Shown here in pieces: positions 20,556 through 22,516 of a DNA stretch of 22,516 bases. The stretch comes from a virus, in IMG/VR virus record IMGVR_UViG_3300024346_004204, positions 1-22,516 of that record; one strand, 5' to 3'. Under the pieces are notes generated by a model. That model did not search any database. It had not been told where the DNA came from and saw only the letters and a program-made list of their open reading frames with translations. The position numbers were made by a program, and so were the translations under genes. Each line of letters opens with the position of its first letter. Within the stretch, counting starts at the first letter, position 1.

Positions 20556-20850
20556 CAAACTCCCAAACTCGGTTATCAGTCAATGGCCGGAGGTACTCAA
20601 TGACGTCGACATAGATGTTGTACCACTTGAGTACCTCCGTTCTATCCGTGTTGAGTTTACTGACGGTAAACTATGGGAAATTGATATTGACACTGAAAAA
20701 AATCCTGCAAAAGAGTTAGAAAAATCTCTTGAAGATTTATTCGAACAATACAAAGATCATATAAAAAATATTGACTTTAGGTTAGACACACATAAAGTCA
20801 AACAAGATATTACCAAACGAACAAAAAAATTCCTAAAGCTAAGAAGATAG
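20536..20850 (+). CDS. Hypothetical protein, 104 aa, GTG start
   Basis: Function unknown. The best start is GTG 20536, inside the end of the previous gene; no ATG is available near the beginning. The core is SQWPEVLNDVDIDVVPLEYL, RVEFTDGKLWEIDI, then LEKSLEDLFEQYKDHIKNIDFRLDTHKV with a lysine-rich tail. The layout (short strand pairs followed by helix) is that of a small alpha/beta protein. A 13-bp perfect inverted repeat lies within the coding sequence (20588-20639). It is the last gene before the late-promoter region and fibre gene. Confidence 0.7.
   Translation: MQKKRPNKLPNSVISQWPEVLNDVDIDVVPLEYLRSIRVEFTDGKLWEIDIDTEKNPAKELEKSLEDLFEQYKDHIKNIDFRLDTHKVKQDITKRTKKFLKLRR
20588..20639 (+). repeat. 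13-bp perfect inverted repeat inside a coding region
   Basis: CGGAGGTACTCAA (20588-20600) pairs with TTGAGTACCTCCG (20627-20639) across a 26-base spacer. In this AT-rich context a 13-bp GC-balanced stem is striking. There is no T-tract after it, so it is not a plain terminator. It could be an RNA processing or stability element, or a protein site. Confidence 0.7.
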
Positions 20851-20865
20851 CAAACAGTTCAATCG

Positions 20866-20873
20866 GATAAATA
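20866..20873 (+). promoter_or_regulatory. Late promoter motif GATAAATA (fibre gene)
   Basis: This matches NATAAATA and lies 38 bases before the ATG of a long structural-looking gene, as expected for late expression. A second copy of the motif lies at 20883. Confidence 0.65.
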
Positions 20874-20882
20874 CTAATAACA

Positions 20883-20890
20883 AATAAATA
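20883..20890 (+). promoter_or_regulatory. Second late promoter motif AATAAATA
   Basis: This second NATAAATA match lies 17 bases after the first. One of the two is probably the main late start for the fibre gene; the other may be incidental, since the region is very AT-rich. Confidence 0.45.
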
Positions 20891-20911
20891 TGTTATCAGG
20901 AGTTAACTAGA

Positions 20912-22516
20912 ATGGCATTACAAATCAGACGTGGTACAGATGCTGAACGTACAGCAGGTGGCGGTGTAATATTCGCAGAAGGCGAGTTAGTGTATGTAAC
21001 AGATACCGATGCACTGTATGTAGGTGACGGCGCAACAGCAGGTGGCGTGAAACTAACAGACAATGCAGGAGCAGTGCTTGGTAGTTATATCACTGCAGAC
21101 ACAATAAATTCAACATTAGATTTACAACAAAATTTAGACCTTAACGGCAAAGACATAATTGGTACAGGTAATATTAATATTGCTGGTACTATTAATGCTA
21201 CTGGCAATGTAAACATTGGTGACGATGCCAATACAGACACTGTTAACTTAGCAGCACAAATAACAAGTTCATTAACTCCGAACGCAGATACTACTTACAA
21301 CATCGGTACACCAACCGCACGTTGGAATAACGGTTACTTTACAGGTTTAGTTGTTGACGGACAAGTAGATGCTGTTGCAGTTAATGCAAACGTAGTTGCT
21401 AATGACTCATCTGTGATGGTAAATGTTAGTAATAATATATTTACAGGAGCATTTTCAGGTAACGTAACAGGTAATGTTTTAGGTGATCTAACTGGCGATA
21501 GTGCAGGTACACATACAGGTAATGTTATAGGTAATGTTACAGGTAGCTTAGATGGTGATGTTACAGGTTCAATATTTGGCGACGATTCGACATTAATTGT
21601 TGATGCTATAAACAAAACACTGACCGGAAACTTAACTGGTAATACAGCAGGAGTACACACTGGTGATGTAACTGGTAACGTAACTGGGCAAATTAAAGGT
21701 TCAGGTAGCGGCACAGTACTAGCACCAAACACAGGTCCAGCAGATGCAGAACTTAGTGTACTTAATGTAACAGCAACCGGTACAATTACAGGTGCTGTTA
21801 CAGGTAATGTTACAGGTAATACAGCAGGTTATCATACAGGTGATGTTAAGGGTTCAGTATTTGGCGACGATTCAGCAGTATTAGTAGACGCAGTTGCAGG
21901 ATCTATTCCAGGAGAAAATATTACTGGAACTGTTACTGCTGCATTTACAGGCAACTTAACCGGTAATGCTGCAGGTGATCATACAGGTACATTTACAGGT
22001 AATATATTTACTAGCTTAATTGATAGCGGCGATTCAAGTGCTATTATAGTTACCCCAAGAATGGACTTTAGTTCCGATGTTATTATAAACAATACATTGT
22101 TTATCAACCCAACTGGTAACCCAGGTGGTGATATTGCTAAAATAGATAATACAGGAACTATAAGTGGTATTCGATTAGAAACACAACGTATTACTCACAC
22201 CGACGGCGGCGAATTAGTTTTTGGTAATCGAGTAGGTTTTGAAGAAACTACAACGTTTCTAAAGCAAGCAACATTTGCAGAAAAACTAAGTGTCCAAACT
22301 ATTGCAGGCCAATTTAGTGGTTCACTTGCTATAGAAACATTTACTGGTGACCCTGATGATGATGCTTCTGTTGCAAATGCTGCAAATTATGACAAGCACT
22401 TTGAAGCAACTACAACAAAAGCAACATTTGGTGTGCCGGCACAATTTGCTAATATGACAACTAGTGTTCGAAATGCACTAACACCGGCAGCTGGTATGGT
22501 TGTGTTTAATACTACA
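20912..22516 (+). CDS. Repetitive tail-fibre/structural protein, N-terminal 535 aa (runs off window)
   Basis: The frame is open from ATG 20912 to the window end with no stop (535 codons). AGGAG precedes the start (CAGGAGTTAACTAGA before ATG). Residues 1-50 (LQIRRGTDAERTAGG, then GELVYVTDTDALYVGDG) resemble the N-terminal domain of major tropism determinant-type and other phage receptor-binding proteins. SLTPNADTTYNIGTPTARWN (residues ~113-132) is a strand motif common in marine phage fibres. From ~175 to ~370 the chain is made of short Gly/Thr/Asn units such as TGNVTGN and AG-HTGD, as in beta-helical or collagen-like fibre shafts. Module GSIFGDDSTLIVDA (~219) recurs as GSVFGDDSAVLVDA (~314). 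The end of the window is non-repetitive. It is probably a tail fibre or adhesin; a neck or baseplate fibre is possible. Confidence 0.85.
   Translation, partial: MALQIRRGTDAERTAGGGVIFAEGELVYVTDTDALYVGDGATAGGVKLTDNAGAVLGSYITADTINSTLDLQQNLDLNGKDIIGTGNINIAGTINATGNVNIGDDANTDTVNLAAQITSSLTPNADTTYNIGTPTARWNNGYFTGLVVDGQVDAVAVNANVVANDSSVMVNVSNNIFTGAFSGNVTGNVLGDLTGDSAGTHTGNVIGNVTGSLDGDVTGSIFGDDSTLIVDAINKTLTGNLTGNTAGVHTGDVTGNVTGQIKGSGSGTVLAPNTGPADAELSVLNVTATGTITGAVTGNVTGNTAGYHTGDVKGSVFGDDSAVLVDAVAGSIPGENITGTVTAAFTGNLTGNAAGDHTGTFTGNIFTSLIDSGDSSAIIVTPRMDFSSDVIINNTLFINPTGNPGGDIAKIDNTGTISGIRLETQRITHTDGGELVFGNRVGFEETTTFLKQATFAEKLSVQTIAGQFSGSLAIETFTGDPDDDASVANAANYDKHFEATTTKATFGVPAQFANMTTSVRNALTPAAGMVVFNTT

Noticed and set aside
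20600-20614. Translation start at GGAGG followed by ATG inside the 13-bp repeat
   Set aside because: The frame stops after four codons.
21334-21732. Minus-strand ORF opposite the fibre repeats
   Set aside because: The Pro/Val/Thr repeats (LPVTLPV) are the reverse reading of the Gly/Thr/Asn codons of the fibre shaft.
1-22516. tRNA genes, CRISPR arrays, integrase or IS elements
   Set aside because: No cloverleaf, regular spaced repeats, or transposase/integrase motifs were seen in the window by eye.

Overview
The window looks like part of a large, AT-rich, T4-like (tevenvirus-related) tailed phage genome, most probably a marine one. All supported genes are on the + strand, tightly packed, and often overlap by 1-20 bases. 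Hallmark T4-type genes are present: a family B DNA polymerase with an intact 3'-5' exonuclease (gp43), a gp45-like sliding clamp, an RNase H/FEN-type 5' nuclease and a DsbA-like DNA-binding protein. Many small ORFs of unknown function have the character of those in cyanophage and pelagiphage myoviruses. No photosynthesis gene, tRNA, integrase, IS element or CRISPR array is visible, so the host cannot be fixed from this window.

Layout. (1) 1-5217: end of an upstream gene, a coiled-coil protein, dsbA, a small membrane protein, DNA polymerase, then a TagD-like cytidylyltransferase and a phosphomannomutase-like HAD enzyme. (2) 5221-11972: a clamp-led operon continuing into a DpdA/TGT-like 7-deazaguanine transglycosylase, small unknown proteins, a QueD/PTPS-like protein, an EX7E glycosyltransferase, a cupin, a phosphoribosyltransferase and a HIT-family protein. 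(3) 11978-14171: folE and queE with two small ORFs. (4) 14175-16734: RNase H/FEN nuclease and small unknown ORFs, one of which (16073) has a ribosome-site hairpin overlapping a late-promoter motif. (5) 16743-20850: a MoxR-type AAA+ ATPase, a strong terminator, its own promoter, a metallopeptidase/VWA protein, then four small unknown ORFs. (6) 20866 to the window end: two late-promoter motifs and the open start of a long repetitive fibre-like protein with an Mtd-N-like start.

How the genes work together. DpdA, FolE, QueE and the QueD-like protein together predict that this phage replaces guanines in its own DNA with a 7-deazaguanine, probably as protection against restriction. No QueC is in the window, so the inserted base could be a carboxy form (CDG) rather than preQ0, unless QueC lies elsewhere or comes from the host. 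The cytidylyltransferase, phosphomannomutase-like enzyme and glycosyltransferase could supply and transfer an activated sugar or polyol. The MoxR/VWA-metallopeptidase pair looks like a phage-encoded chaperone or maturation machine.

Regulation is unusually readable. Nine sites match CTTGAC(A/T)-N17-TATAAT/TATACT, all with a spacer of exactly 17. Six are intergenic and head blocks of genes; three lie inside or across the ends of coding regions. Four sites match the T4/cyanophage late motif NATAAATA. All family calls come from reading motifs by eye; no database search was run.
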